From the NCBI RefSeq assembly GCF_000016065.1, contig NC_009092.1, forward strand, positions 2,294,001 to 2,358,000: a stretch of DNA of 64,000 bases. The letters are read 5' to 3'. The notes under the pieces were generated by a model. The model saw only the letters and a program-made list of their open reading frames with translations. It ran no database searches and was not told the origin of the DNA. Made by a program: the position numbers and the translations under genes. The DNA is from Shewanella loihica PV-4. GTDB lineage: Bacteria > Pseudomonadota > Gammaproteobacteria > Enterobacterales > Shewanellaceae. Below are positions 1 to 7,555 of the stretch, one piece after another; positions within the stretch are counted from its first letter, which is position 1, and every line of letters starts with the position of its first letter.

Positions 1-911
1 GGCGTCTGTTCCTGATAGCCGGGTAAAGGTGACAGCCCCAAATGTTCGCGGTACTTTTTGAGTGCCTCTATTAATGCATTAGACAATGGGATTTGTCGCT
101 GCTTGCCCCCTTTACTCTTAGGAATATGAAAACGCCAGATCCCTGTCTGCTTGTCTTGCTTAAATTGTCCCATGATAGGGCTGTAACCACTCCGCGCACT
201 CACATCAGAGACACGCAAATAACAACCGTAAATCAACTTGATAAGGAACAAACTGCGTTGATGGATTTGAGGTTCCGCGATGGCAAGTTGTTCGACACTT
301 GAGATAACATAAGACCATTGCAATTCGGTAAAGGCGAGTCCACTGCCCTCCTCTTCGCTCATGGCAAACTTTCGTTTATGGGCAAACTTTGAATGGTTCA
401 TCCAGGCCTGAGCTGGATTGCGCTCACAGTAATCTTCCGCCATCAAGAAGCCATAGAATGAGGAGAGTATCGCCATCTTAGTCTTGAGGGCGTTATCGCT
501 AAGGCGGTATTCTTCCCCTCGTTTTCCCACAAAGGGTCGCCATAACGGATTGGGCACGCGCTGCTGACTCGCCTTGTCGAGTTTAAACTGGGCAACATTA
601 AACTGACCGATTAATTCCTTTGGTGGCGACTGACAGTAGGCCACGAATTTATCCATGTCACGCCGACTTATTTGCCCCGGCGACTGCTGCACCACATCGA
701 AACACCAATTTAGAAAACAGGTGATTTCACTACGAAAACTCTTATAACTGTTCTCATTTTCTCGCTGGGCGAACAGTAGATCGGATGCCAGCTCATAAAC
801 CAAGCCTGCATCTTCGACGCTATTCATGGCTATCGCCGTAATGTGCTGATTGATGATGGGGTTGCCGGCTTCGATATAGTCAATCGATTCAAATAGAGGT
901 AAGGCGTGCAA
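1..911 (-). CDS. Tyrosine recombinase (site-specific integrase), C-terminus beyond window
   Basis: The reading frame is open from the window edge to position 911 and encodes about 303 residues of a phage-integrase/XerC-type recombinase. The N-terminal part (about residues 40-180) looks like a SAM-like core-binding domain. The catalytic domain begins with YGCYLRVSDVS, which carries the first catalytic arginine (the family's A-R-x-S-E-L box). PKSKGGKQRQIPLS follows and contains the beta-hairpin lysine. The HxxR and tyrosine boxes lie off the left edge, so activity cannot be judged. The start is TTG at 909-911: a GGAG sits 8 bases upstream and an in-frame TAA lies 12 bases upstream of the TTG. 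No tRNA or att-like repeat is visible nearby. It could be a stand-alone chromosomal recombinase or the edge of an island. Confidence 0.85.
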   Translation of the reverse strand, partial: MHALPLFESIDYIEAGNPIINQHITAIAMNSVEDAGLVYELASDLLFAQRENENSYKSFRSEITCFLNWCFDVVQQSPGQISRRDMDKFVAYCQSPPKELIGQFNVAQFKLDKASQQRVPNPLWRPFVGKRGEEYRLSDNALKTKMAILSSFYGFLMAEDYCERNPAQAWMNHSKFAHKRKFAMSEEEGSGLAFTELQWSYVISSVEQLAIAEPQIHQRSLFLIKLIYGCYLRVSDVSARSGYSPIMGQFKQDKQTGIWRFHIPKSKGGKQRQIPLSNALIEALKKYREHLGLSPLPGYQEQT

Positions 912-1233
912 GAGTCGACTCCATTAAAAAAGCGCCATGGGATGCCCTACGCACTATAGCAACAAAAGTGGGAAAATATTTAATAAAATTGGCACGTTAG
1001 ATCAGTATTTGATCGGTTAGACTAAAGAGCGCTTGCTCAGTAAACACAAGTATATGTTTTCCGCCCTTATGTTCACCGCCCTGCTATCGTCACGCGATAC
1101 GCAACAAAAAGGGCTAACTGCCTCATTTAATCTGCAATTTCAATTTCTCACCTTCTAAATTCTCCAGCTAAATGCCACGTGAGTTACTACACTAATAAAT
1201 AAGGTCAATTTAGTTCACCTAAGAGGGGTACGG
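912..1233. other. Intergenic region between divergent genes
   Basis: This 322-bp stretch separates the leftward recombinase from the rightward HD-GYP gene and contains no convincing ORF. A short inverted repeat, GATCA-5-TGATC, sits at 1000-1014 in an AT-rich patch and could be an operator. I cannot assign promoters confidently. The ribosome binding site GAGGGG for the HD-GYP gene is at its right end. Confidence 0.5.
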
Positions 1234-2805
1234 ATGCTAATTGATATGGCGAAAAAGAGTCCACTGTTCTCAGGTAAGAAGAAAGCAGCCGAAACAGAAA
1301 CAGGACCGGCCTGGCGCATACTGATCGTCGACGATGAGCCCGATGTACACACAGTAACAAAACTCGCACTGTCGCGGTTTAAACTAGATAACCGCGGCAT
1401 AGAGTTTATTAATGCCTATAGCGGCGAAGAAGCAAAGCGGGTGTTACAAGATGAAAAAGACGTGGCCATGGCGTTTATCGACGTGGTCATGGAGAGCGAT
1501 CACGCCGGTCTTGAGCTGGTCAAATGGATCCGTGAAGAGCATAACGACCGCAGCATCAGATTAATCCTGCGTACCGGTCAGCCGGGACAAGCGCCTGAAG
1601 AAGATGTGATCGTCAATTACGACATCAACGATTACAAGGCAAAGGCTGAATTGGATTCACGTAAGCTGATCACCAGCGTCTACTCCGCGCTGAGAAGTTA
1701 CCGCGATATCATGGAGATCGAAGCGGCGAAACAAACGCAAATCCGCTACCGAGAGGGGCTAGAGCGTGTCGTCAAGGCGACCTCTGGCCTGTTTGAACTC
1801 AGAACTCTGTATCATTTTGCCGACGGTCTGCTGACTCAGGTCGCCAACCTCCTTAACCTCAACAACGAGACCTTACTGCTGACCTGCAATGCCATAGATG
1901 CGATGAGCAAGGATTTAAGTACCGACAAACTCCATATCCTGGCTGGCACCGGCCAATTTGCCAGTCACCATGAACAAGCCATCCCCGAGCCCATCGAGAA
2001 GCTGCTTAAACGGGCACTACAGGAACAGACATGCCTGTATGAAGACAACCTATTCGTCGGTTACTTCCCAGCAAAGAGTGGTTGGATCAATCTTTTGTAT
2101 ATGGACAACATACATGCCATTGGCGATCTGGATAAGAAGCTTATCGATATCTTTGCCATCAATGTCGGCGTCGCCTTCGAGAACCTGCTGCTGAACAAAG
2201 AGCTAGAAGATACCCAGTCAGAATTGATCTTCCGCCTAGGCGATGTGGTCGAGAGCCGCTCGAAGGAAGCCGCCAACCATGTGAAGCGTATGGCCGAGTA
2301 CTGTTATATCCTGGCAAAATTGGCCGGGCTCGATGATCAACAGGCCGATCTCATCAAACACGCATCACCCATGCATGACATAGGTAAGATAGCGACGCCG
2401 GATGCCGTGTTATTAAAACCTGGAAAACTAAACGATGAAGAGTGGCAGATCATGCGTCAGCATCCCGCCATCGGTCACCAGATCTTGGGCAACTCAGAGC
2501 GCCCTATTCTCAACGCTGCCGCCATCATCGCCTTACAACACCATGAGAAGTACGATGGCAGTGGTTATCCTGATGGATTAAAAGGCGATGAAATTCATAT
2601 CTTTGCACGCATTGTTGCTATCGCAGATGTGTTCGATGCGCTATCCCACGAGCGCTGCTATAAACCGGCCTGGCCACTAGATGAAGTGATAGCCGAGATC
2701 GCAAAAGGTGCAGGGTCACACTTTGATCCTGACCTTACCTCACTCTTTATCGATAACATAGAACACTTCAATAAGGTGCGATTAGCCCTAACTGATAGCA
2801 ATTAA
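1234..2805 (+). CDS. Response regulator with HD-GYP domain (predicted c-di-GMP phosphodiesterase)
   Basis: A 523-residue cytoplasmic protein. Residues about 28-150 form a receiver domain (ILIVDDEPDVHTV, then FIDVVM with the likely phospho-acceptor Asp). The middle region (about 170-330) is of the DUF3369 type that often sits between receiver and HD-GYP domains. The C-terminus is a canonical HD-GYP domain: HDIGK from residue 381 and HHEKYDGSGYP ending near 446, so the metal ligands and the GYP signature are intact. Family knowledge predicts c-di-GMP hydrolysis to pGpG/GMP controlled by phosphorylation. No histidine kinase is adjacent, so the partner is unknown. The start at 1234 has AGAGGGG 6 bases upstream; ATG at 1246 is an alternative. 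The 3' end merges into a short-repeat array. Confidence 0.92.
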   Translation: MLIDMAKKSPLFSGKKKAAETETGPAWRILIVDDEPDVHTVTKLALSRFKLDNRGIEFINAYSGEEAKRVLQDEKDVAMAFIDVVMESDHAGLELVKWIREEHNDRSIRLILRTGQPGQAPEEDVIVNYDINDYKAKAELDSRKLITSVYSALRSYRDIMEIEAAKQTQIRYREGLERVVKATSGLFELRTLYHFADGLLTQVANLLNLNNETLLLTCNAIDAMSKDLSTDKLHILAGTGQFASHHEQAIPEPIEKLLKRALQEQTCLYEDNLFVGYFPAKSGWINLLYMDNIHAIGDLDKKLIDIFAINVGVAFENLLLNKELEDTQSELIFRLGDVVESRSKEAANHVKRMAEYCYILAKLAGLDDQQADLIKHASPMHDIGKIATPDAVLLKPGKLNDEEWQIMRQHPAIGHQILGNSERPILNAAAIIALQHHEKYDGSGYPDGLKGDEIHIFARIVAIADVFDALSHERCYKPAWPLDEVIAEIAKGAGSHFDPDLTSLFIDNIEHFNKVRLALTDSN

Positions 2806-2918
2806 AGATAGCGATTAAGCTTAAGCAATCAGCGGTCGCCGTAAGCGGGTTTTATTGAGCTAGTGAGTTAAGCCTAGTTATTTGAGACTAAATATTTGAA
2901 TTTAAATTTTTGAGTACG
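2794..2918 (+). repeat. Degenerate 13-14 bp tandem units overlapping the stop codon
   Basis: Units of 13-14 bp follow one another from the last codons of the HD-GYP gene into the intergenic DNA. GATAGCAATTAAA (which includes the stop codon) is followed directly by GATAGCGATTAAG. More diverged units follow, most ending in TTAAG or TTGAG, and three clear 14-mers occupy 2877-2918. The first unit is part of the coding sequence. Confidence 0.55.
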
Positions 2919-2997
2919 ATGGCTTAGATGAAGCTAGCTGCCTAAAAGGCTTTGTTCCATATAAGGCAGCTTGAGCTTGAGTCGATTAGCACAGCTT

Positions 2998-3495
2998 TTA
3001 GCCATTCTTAGCCGGATTATCGGCCAAAAAGTCGTACATAATGGTCTTAGATTGACCGCCTATCTCGAAGCTGGCGATAAGACGCCACACCATATAATTG
3101 CTGCTGCAAGAACCGTATATTAGCGTTCCTTGATAGGTGTTTTTGCTAGTTTCACTTAAAATGAGTGGGATAACCCCCATAAACATATCTCTACCCTCAA
3201 CACGAACCTGGAGGTTTTCCAGTGATTCACTACTGCTCAAGGTCACCGTTAACGGCTTTTCGCTAGGGGTGTCTTCAGGTGAAATCGCCAATGAAATAAG
3301 CGTTTCACCGAGTTTTTTATCGCAGGTTTTTTGATGAAAATCGCACAGACTCGGGTCTATTTCAAAGGCGGTTTCGTTAGCCGCTTTTACATCTTGTTTA
3401 GGGGCTTTTGGCGCTTTTTCGCAGCCCGTTAACAGGGGCATTAAAAATAGGCTTGCAGTCAGCGTAATTAGGGAGATTTGTCGATTCAGTAGCAC
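2998..3495 (-). CDS. Predicted lipoprotein of unknown function
   Basis: 165 residues. The N-terminus is a lipoprotein signal: charged start, hydrophobic stretch, then lipobox LLTGC with the acylated Cys at about residue 25, followed by a Lys/Pro-rich linker. The mature part has a pair of cysteines (CDFHQKTC) and a beta-rich look, ending with FEIGGQSKTIMYDF. I do not recognise the family with confidence. The start is GTG at 3493-3495 with AAAGG upstream. It is divergent from ccoN and shares the 264-bp upstream region containing the FNR-type boxes, so oxygen control of this gene too is possible but unproven. Its position beside the cbb3 operon would fit a membrane-linked accessory role, but that is inference only. 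Confidence 0.75.
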   Translation of the reverse strand: MLLNRQISLITLTASLFLMPLLTGCEKAPKAPKQDVKAANETAFEIDPSLCDFHQKTCDKKLGETLISLAISPEDTPSEKPLTVTLSSSESLENLQVRVEGRDMFMGVIPLILSETSKNTYQGTLIYGSCSSNYMVWRLIASFEIGGQSKTIMYDFLADNPAKNG

Positions 3496-3542
3496 AATTA
3501 TTAACCTTTTGAATCATAGTGTTTACATTCTATCCAGGTAGT

Positions 3543-3599
3543 TTGATCTGGATCAATATCCTAGGCCGCATAATTCCTATCTTTTTTGATATTGCTCAA
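3543..3599. promoter_or_regulatory. Two FNR/EtrA-type boxes upstream of ccoNOQP
   Basis: A perfect FNR-type palindrome TTGAT-CTGG-ATCAA lies at 3543-3556. A second site TTGAT-ATTG-CTCAA (one mismatch) lies at 3586-3599. Their centres are 43 bp apart, close to four helical turns. If the second box acts as a class II site, transcription would start near 3634. A TAATTT at 3622-3627 would then serve as the -10 element. The regulator EtrA is encoded 7 kb downstream in this window. The boxes are visible; the start site is inferred. Confidence 0.8.
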
Positions 3600-3759
3600 G
3601 TATCATTGCGTTACTCGGCATTAATTTGCGTTAATGTTGCGTGACACATTGACACAATCTTGTTTGTTTCGTAGGGAAACAAGCCTTTGATGTCATTTTA
3701 CCGGGTAAAGTGCCGCTTTACTCAAACAATAAGTATAAGTAATAAGCAGTGGAAGCAAT

Positions 3760-5187
3760 ATGATGAACCATTCCCAGCCTCAAGGCGCTGATTACAATTA
3801 CACTGTTGTCCGCCAATTTGCCCTCACCACAGTTTTGTGGGGCATTATCGGTATGACAGTAGGTGTATTGATCGCGGCCCAGTTAATCTGGCCACAACTT
3901 AACTTCGAAACTCCATGGCTAACGTACAGTCGTCTAAGACCTCTGCACACCAACGCCGTGATTTTCGCGTTTGGTACTTCAGCGTTATTTGCAACATCCT
4001 ATTATATCGTCCAGCGTACCTGCCAAACCCGCCTATTTGCACCTAAATTAGCTGCATTTACCTTCTGGGGATGGCAAGCCATTATTCTTTCAGCCGTTAT
4101 TACTCTGCCGCTTGGTCTAACCAGCAGTAAAGAATACGCTGAACTTGAATGGCCTATCGACATCGCTATTACCATAGTGTGGGTAGCCTATGCCGTTGTG
4201 TTCTTTGGCACAATTGTGAAACGAACCACGTCACACATCTATGTGGCAAACTGGTTCTTCGGCGCCTTCATCATCACGGTTGCAGTTCTGCACATCGTGA
4301 ACTCTATGGCAGTACCTGTCAGCCTGTTCAAGTCATACTCATTATACTCTGGCGCCGTCGATGCCATGGTGCAATGGTGGTATGGCCACAACGCCGTTGG
4401 CTTCCTACTGACCGCCGGTTTCCTGGGTATGATGTACTACTTCGTACCTAAGCAAGCAGGTCGTCCTGTTTATTCTTACCGTCTGTCTATCGTTCACTTC
4501 TGGGCATTAATTGCACTGTACATCTGGGCGGGTCCACACCACCTGCACTACACAGCGCTACCAGACTGGACACAGTCACTGGGTATGGTGATGTCTCTGA
4601 TCCTGTTCGCACCTTCTTGGGGCGGTATGATCAACGGTATCATGACCCTGTCAGGCGCTTGGCATAAGCTAAGAACTGACCCTGTTCTACGTTTCTTGAT
4701 CGTTTCTCTGTCTTTCTATGGTATGTCGACCTTCGAAGGTCCAATGATGGCCATTAAGACAGTTAACGCATTATCTCACTACACCGACTGGACCATAGGT
4801 CACGTTCACTCAGGCGCACTTGGCTGGGTGGCTATGGTATCTATCGGTTCGCTATACCACCTGATCCCTGCTATCTACGGTCACGGTCGTATGTACAGCA
4901 CACAACTGATTAACGTTCACTTCTGGTTAGCGACTATCGGTACTGTACTTTACATCGTTTCAATGTGGATCTCGGGTGTTATGCAAGGTCTGATGTGGCG
5001 TGCAGTTAACTCTGACGGCACCCTAACCTACAGCTTCGTTGAAGGTTTGGAAGCATCATACCCATTCTACTTTGTTCGCTTCTTAGGTGGCCTGTTCTTC
5101 GTCACTGGTATGCTGCTAATGGCATACAACGTGGTTAAGACAGTAAAAGCGCCAAAAGAATCTTTGCCAGCGCTGGCTGAAGCATAA
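3760..5187 (+). CDS. ccoN: cbb3-type cytochrome c oxidase subunit I
   Basis: 475 residues, the normal length for the catalytic heme-copper subunit, with about 12 membrane segments. It reduces O2 to water at the heme b/CuB centre in the inner membrane and has high oxygen affinity. The ligand pattern is present: H63 in [14 protein letters not shown] with H210, PHH at 259-261 (CuB ligands) and GHVHSG with H348/H350 (heme ligands). The start is ATG at 3760; a second ATG follows directly. It is the first gene of ccoNOQP, with a 12-nt gap to ccoO, and lies downstream of two FNR-type sites. Expression is therefore expected to rise at low oxygen. Confidence 0.98.
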   Translation: MMNHSQPQGADYNYTVVRQFALTTVLWGIIGMTVGVLIAAQLIWPQLNFETPWLTYSRLRPLHTNAVIFAFGTSALFATSYYIVQRTCQTRLFAPKLAAFTFWGWQAIILSAVITLPLGLTSSKEYAELEWPIDIAITIVWVAYAVVFFGTIVKRTTSHIYVANWFFGAFIITVAVLHIVNSMAVPVSLFKSYSLYSGAVDAMVQWWYGHNAVGFLLTAGFLGMMYYFVPKQAGRPVYSYRLSIVHFWALIALYIWAGPHHLHYTALPDWTQSLGMVMSLILFAPSWGGMINGIMTLSGAWHKLRTDPVLRFLIVSLSFYGMSTFEGPMMAIKTVNALSHYTDWTIGHVHSGALGWVAMVSIGSLYHLIPAIYGHGRMYSTQLINVHFWLATIGTVLYIVSMWISGVMQGLMWRAVNSDGTLTYSFVEGLEASYPFYFVRFLGGLFFVTGMLLMAYNVVKTVKAPKESLPALAEA

Positions 5188-5199
5188 GGAGTAGATTTG

Positions 5200-5805
5200 A
5201 TGAAATTTAATCATGAGATAGTCGAGAAAAACATCGGTCTGCTAGGTATCTTTACCGTAATTGCTATCAGTATTGGTGGCCTGGTACAGATCACTCCCCT
5301 GCTATTCCAAAAAGACACTACTGAGCCAGTAAACGGACTACGTCCATACTCAGCACTTGAGCTCGAAGGTCGTGACATCTACATCCGTGAAGGTTGTGTA
5401 GGTTGTCACAGCCAGATGATTCGTCCGCTACGTGCTGAAACTGAGCGTTACGGTCACTACTCTGTTGCCGGTGAATCAGTTTGGGATCACCCATTCCTGT
5501 GGGGTTCTAAGCGTACTGGTCCAGACTTGGCCCGTGTTGGCGGTCGTTACAGCGACAAGTGGCATGAAGTTCACCTACTTGATCCTCGCGCAGTAGTACC
5601 ACAATCAAACATGCCTGCCTTCCCTTGGTTGGCCGAGAACGTCCTAGATGGCGAGCTAACGGCTAAGAAGATGGAAGTGTTCCGTGGTTTCGGCGTGCCT
5701 TACTCTCAAGATGATATCGACAACGCTAAGAAAGCGGTTGAAGGTAAGACTGAGATGCAGGCACTAATTGCATACCTGCAGTCGCTAGGTCACGCACTGA
5801 AATAA
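5200..5805 (+). CDS. ccoO: cbb3-type cytochrome c oxidase subunit II (mono-heme cytochrome c)
   Basis: 201 residues. An N-terminal membrane anchor ([20 protein letters not shown]) is followed by a periplasmic cytochrome c domain. The heme motif CVGCH is at residues 66-70, and NMPAFPW carries the likely axial methionine. It passes electrons from CcoP towards the CcoN active site. I place the start at ATG 5200, which has AAGGAG 8 bases upstream; a TTG immediately before it at 5197 is less likely. It sits between ccoN and ccoQ in one operon with short gaps. Confidence 0.97.
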   Translation: MKFNHEIVEKNIGLLGIFTVIAISIGGLVQITPLLFQKDTTEPVNGLRPYSALELEGRDIYIREGCVGCHSQMIRPLRAETERYGHYSVAGESVWDHPFLWGSKRTGPDLARVGGRYSDKWHEVHLLDPRAVVPQSNMPAFPWLAENVLDGELTAKKMEVFRGFGVPYSQDDIDNAKKAVEGKTEMQALIAYLQSLGHALK

Positions 5806-5820
5806 ATTGGAGGCATAAAT

Positions 5821-5988
5821 ATGGATTACGGCACAGTACAAGGGATTATTACCATTGTTGTCATGGTGACGTTTGTCGGTATTTTTGCATGGGCTTATAG
5901 CGGTCGCCGTAAAGCGCAGTTTGACGAGGCCGCTAACCTTGTTTTCTCAGATGATGAGAAGCACAAGGACTCAGGAGAACATAAGTGA
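5821..5988 (+). CDS. ccoQ: cbb3 oxidase small subunit CcoQ
   Basis: A 55-residue protein beginning MDYGTVQGI. It has one membrane helix (about residues 8-27) followed by a charged cytoplasmic tail with SGRRKAQF, the usual layout of CcoQ/FixQ. The family stabilises or tunes the oxidase complex. GGAG lies 8-12 bases upstream of the ATG. Its stop overlaps the ccoP start as ATGA at 5985-5990, consistent with translational coupling. Confidence 0.93.
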   Translation: MDYGTVQGIITIVVMVTFVGIFAWAYSGRRKAQFDEAANLVFSDDEKHKDSGEHK

Positions 5989-6959
5989 TGATGAGTAGCT
6001 TCTGGAGTATTTGGATTACCGTACTCACAATTGTGGTAATCGCAGGATGTTTCATCCTACTGTTTGTTGTCTCTAAAAACACCACAGGTGTTGAAGAAGG
6101 CAAATCAATGGGTCACAGCTTTGATGGCATTGAAGAGATCAATAACCCACTGCCTAAGTGGTGGAGTTATATGTTCTACATCACCATCATCTTCGGTGTG
6201 GTCTATCTGGCAGCCTACCCAGGTCTTGGTAACTATAAAGGTTTCCTAGGCTGGTCAAGCTCGAACCAAAGCATTGGTACTGAAAAAGGTATCAAGGAAG
6301 ATTCTGCCGCTGCCGTTGAACTGGCTGCAAATGAACATCGCTGGGTTCAGTATGACCAAGAGGTTGAGAAAGCCAATGCTAAGTACAGCCCGATCTTCGC
6401 GGCTTACCTAGCTACACCGCTCGAAGAGCTAGTGAAGAACGAAGAAGCCCTAAAAGTGGGTGGTCGTCTGTTCCTGCAAAACTGTGCTCAGTGCCACGGT
6501 AGTGACGCACGCGGTAGCAAGGGCTTCCCTAACCTGACTGACGGTGACTGGCTATATGGCGGCGATCTTGCCACCATCAAGACCACTATCATGAACGGTC
6601 GCAACGGCATGATGCCACCAAAAGGCGGTCTACCTATCGAAGACAGCGAGCTGAAAGGCCTGGCTGAATACGTCGTTAAACTGTCTGGTCGCGACCACGA
6701 TGAAGCCTTGGCCGCACAAGGTCAGGCATCATTCATGAAAGGTTGTTTCGCCTGTCATGGTATGGACGGTACTGGTAACAAGTTCATGGGTGCACCTAAC
6801 CTCACCGACAACACTTGGTTGTACGGCGGTAGTCGTGGTGTGATCCAAGAGAGCATTAAGAACGGTCGTTCTGGTGTAATGCCTGCTTGGAAAGATGTCT
6901 TGGGCGAAGAGAAAGTTCACGTCATCGCTGCCTATGTTTATAGCTTGTCAAACAAGTAA
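5988..6959 (+). CDS. ccoP: cbb3-type cytochrome c oxidase subunit III (di-heme cytochrome c)
   Basis: 323 residues. There are two N-terminal membrane segments (about residues 5-27 and 55-75) separated by the conserved NNPLPKWW motif. Two periplasmic cytochrome c domains follow, with CAQCH at 166-170 and CFACH at 253-257. It accepts electrons from soluble or bc1 cytochromes and feeds CcoO. The start is uncertain among GTG 5985, ATG 5988 and ATG 5991. AGGAG at 5973-5977 suits the first two, and 5988 overlaps the ccoQ stop. It is the last structural gene and is followed by a strong terminator, so the accessory genes downstream need their own promoter or read-through. Confidence 0.97.
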   Translation: MMSSFWSIWITVLTIVVIAGCFILLFVVSKNTTGVEEGKSMGHSFDGIEEINNPLPKWWSYMFYITIIFGVVYLAAYPGLGNYKGFLGWSSSNQSIGTEKGIKEDSAAAVELAANEHRWVQYDQEVEKANAKYSPIFAAYLATPLEELVKNEEALKVGGRLFLQNCAQCHGSDARGSKGFPNLTDGDWLYGGDLATIKTTIMNGRNGMMPPKGGLPIEDSELKGLAEYVVKLSGRDHDEALAAQGQASFMKGCFACHGMDGTGNKFMGAPNLTDNTWLYGGSRGVIQESIKNGRSGVMPAWKDVLGEEKVHVIAAYVYSLSNK

Positions 6960-6977
6960 TTACATATAAGTAACACC

Positions 6978-7009
6978 AAGGCCTCGAAACAGATCGAGGC
7001 CTTTTTTTT
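6978..7009 (+). terminator. Rho-independent terminator after ccoP
   Basis: A perfect 10-bp stem AAGGCCTCGA / TCGAGGCCTT with a 6-base loop is followed by a run of T. It closes the ccoNOQP unit. Confidence 0.93.
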
Positions 7010-7069
7010 AAGTGCTATCACTGCCTTTTAACGGTAAGATATGGCCAACAAAAATAACAGGTAGTATCC

Positions 7070-7549
7070 ATGAATAAACCACAAGCTTGGTATAAACAGT
7101 TTTGGCCTTGGTTTCTGATTATTTTGCCGCTGTGTGCCGTATTTGCCAGTGTGAATTTGATGTTGCTCGCAGTCGAAAATAAAGACTCCTTAGTATCGGA
7201 AGACTATTACAAAGACGGCAAGGCCATTAACATGGACCTGCGTAAGATTAAACACGCCAAGCAACTTGGCTTGCAGTTTGAGTTGCATCTAACCCAAGAT
7301 GAACTCACCCTCACCCAGCATGGCGGTGAGCCCTATACGGCTGCGCTCAACGTATCCTTCTATCATCCAACGCTACAAGAGAAAGATTTCGCCGAGGTTG
7401 CCACCGCCGACGGTAATCAGGTTTACCATATCGCGCTCAACTCGCCGCTTCAGGGCAGCTGGGAAGTCAGACTGGAAGGGTTTGATGGCACATGGCGCAT
7501 CCAAAAACGTCTCGAGCTAAAAGATAATCAACAATACTGGTTAAATTAA
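7070..7549 (+). CDS. ccoH: cbb3 oxidase assembly protein FixH/CcoH family
   Basis: 159 residues with one N-terminal membrane helix (FWPWFLIILPLCAVFASVNLM region) followed by a periplasmic beta-rich domain typical of FixH. The motif EDYYKDGKAIN just after the helix is a family hallmark. CcoH is needed to assemble the cbb3 complex and is thought to contact CcoP. The gene lies directly after the ccoP terminator and 6 nt before ccoI, giving the classical fixHIS order. No ccoG/fixG is present in this window. Confidence 0.92.
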   Translation: MNKPQAWYKQFWPWFLIILPLCAVFASVNLMLLAVENKDSLVSEDYYKDGKAINMDLRKIKHAKQLGLQFELHLTQDELTLTQHGGEPYTAALNVSFYHPTLQEKDFAEVATADGNQVYHIALNSPLQGSWEVRLEGFDGTWRIQKRLELKDNQQYWLN

Positions 7550-7555
7550 TCTTGT

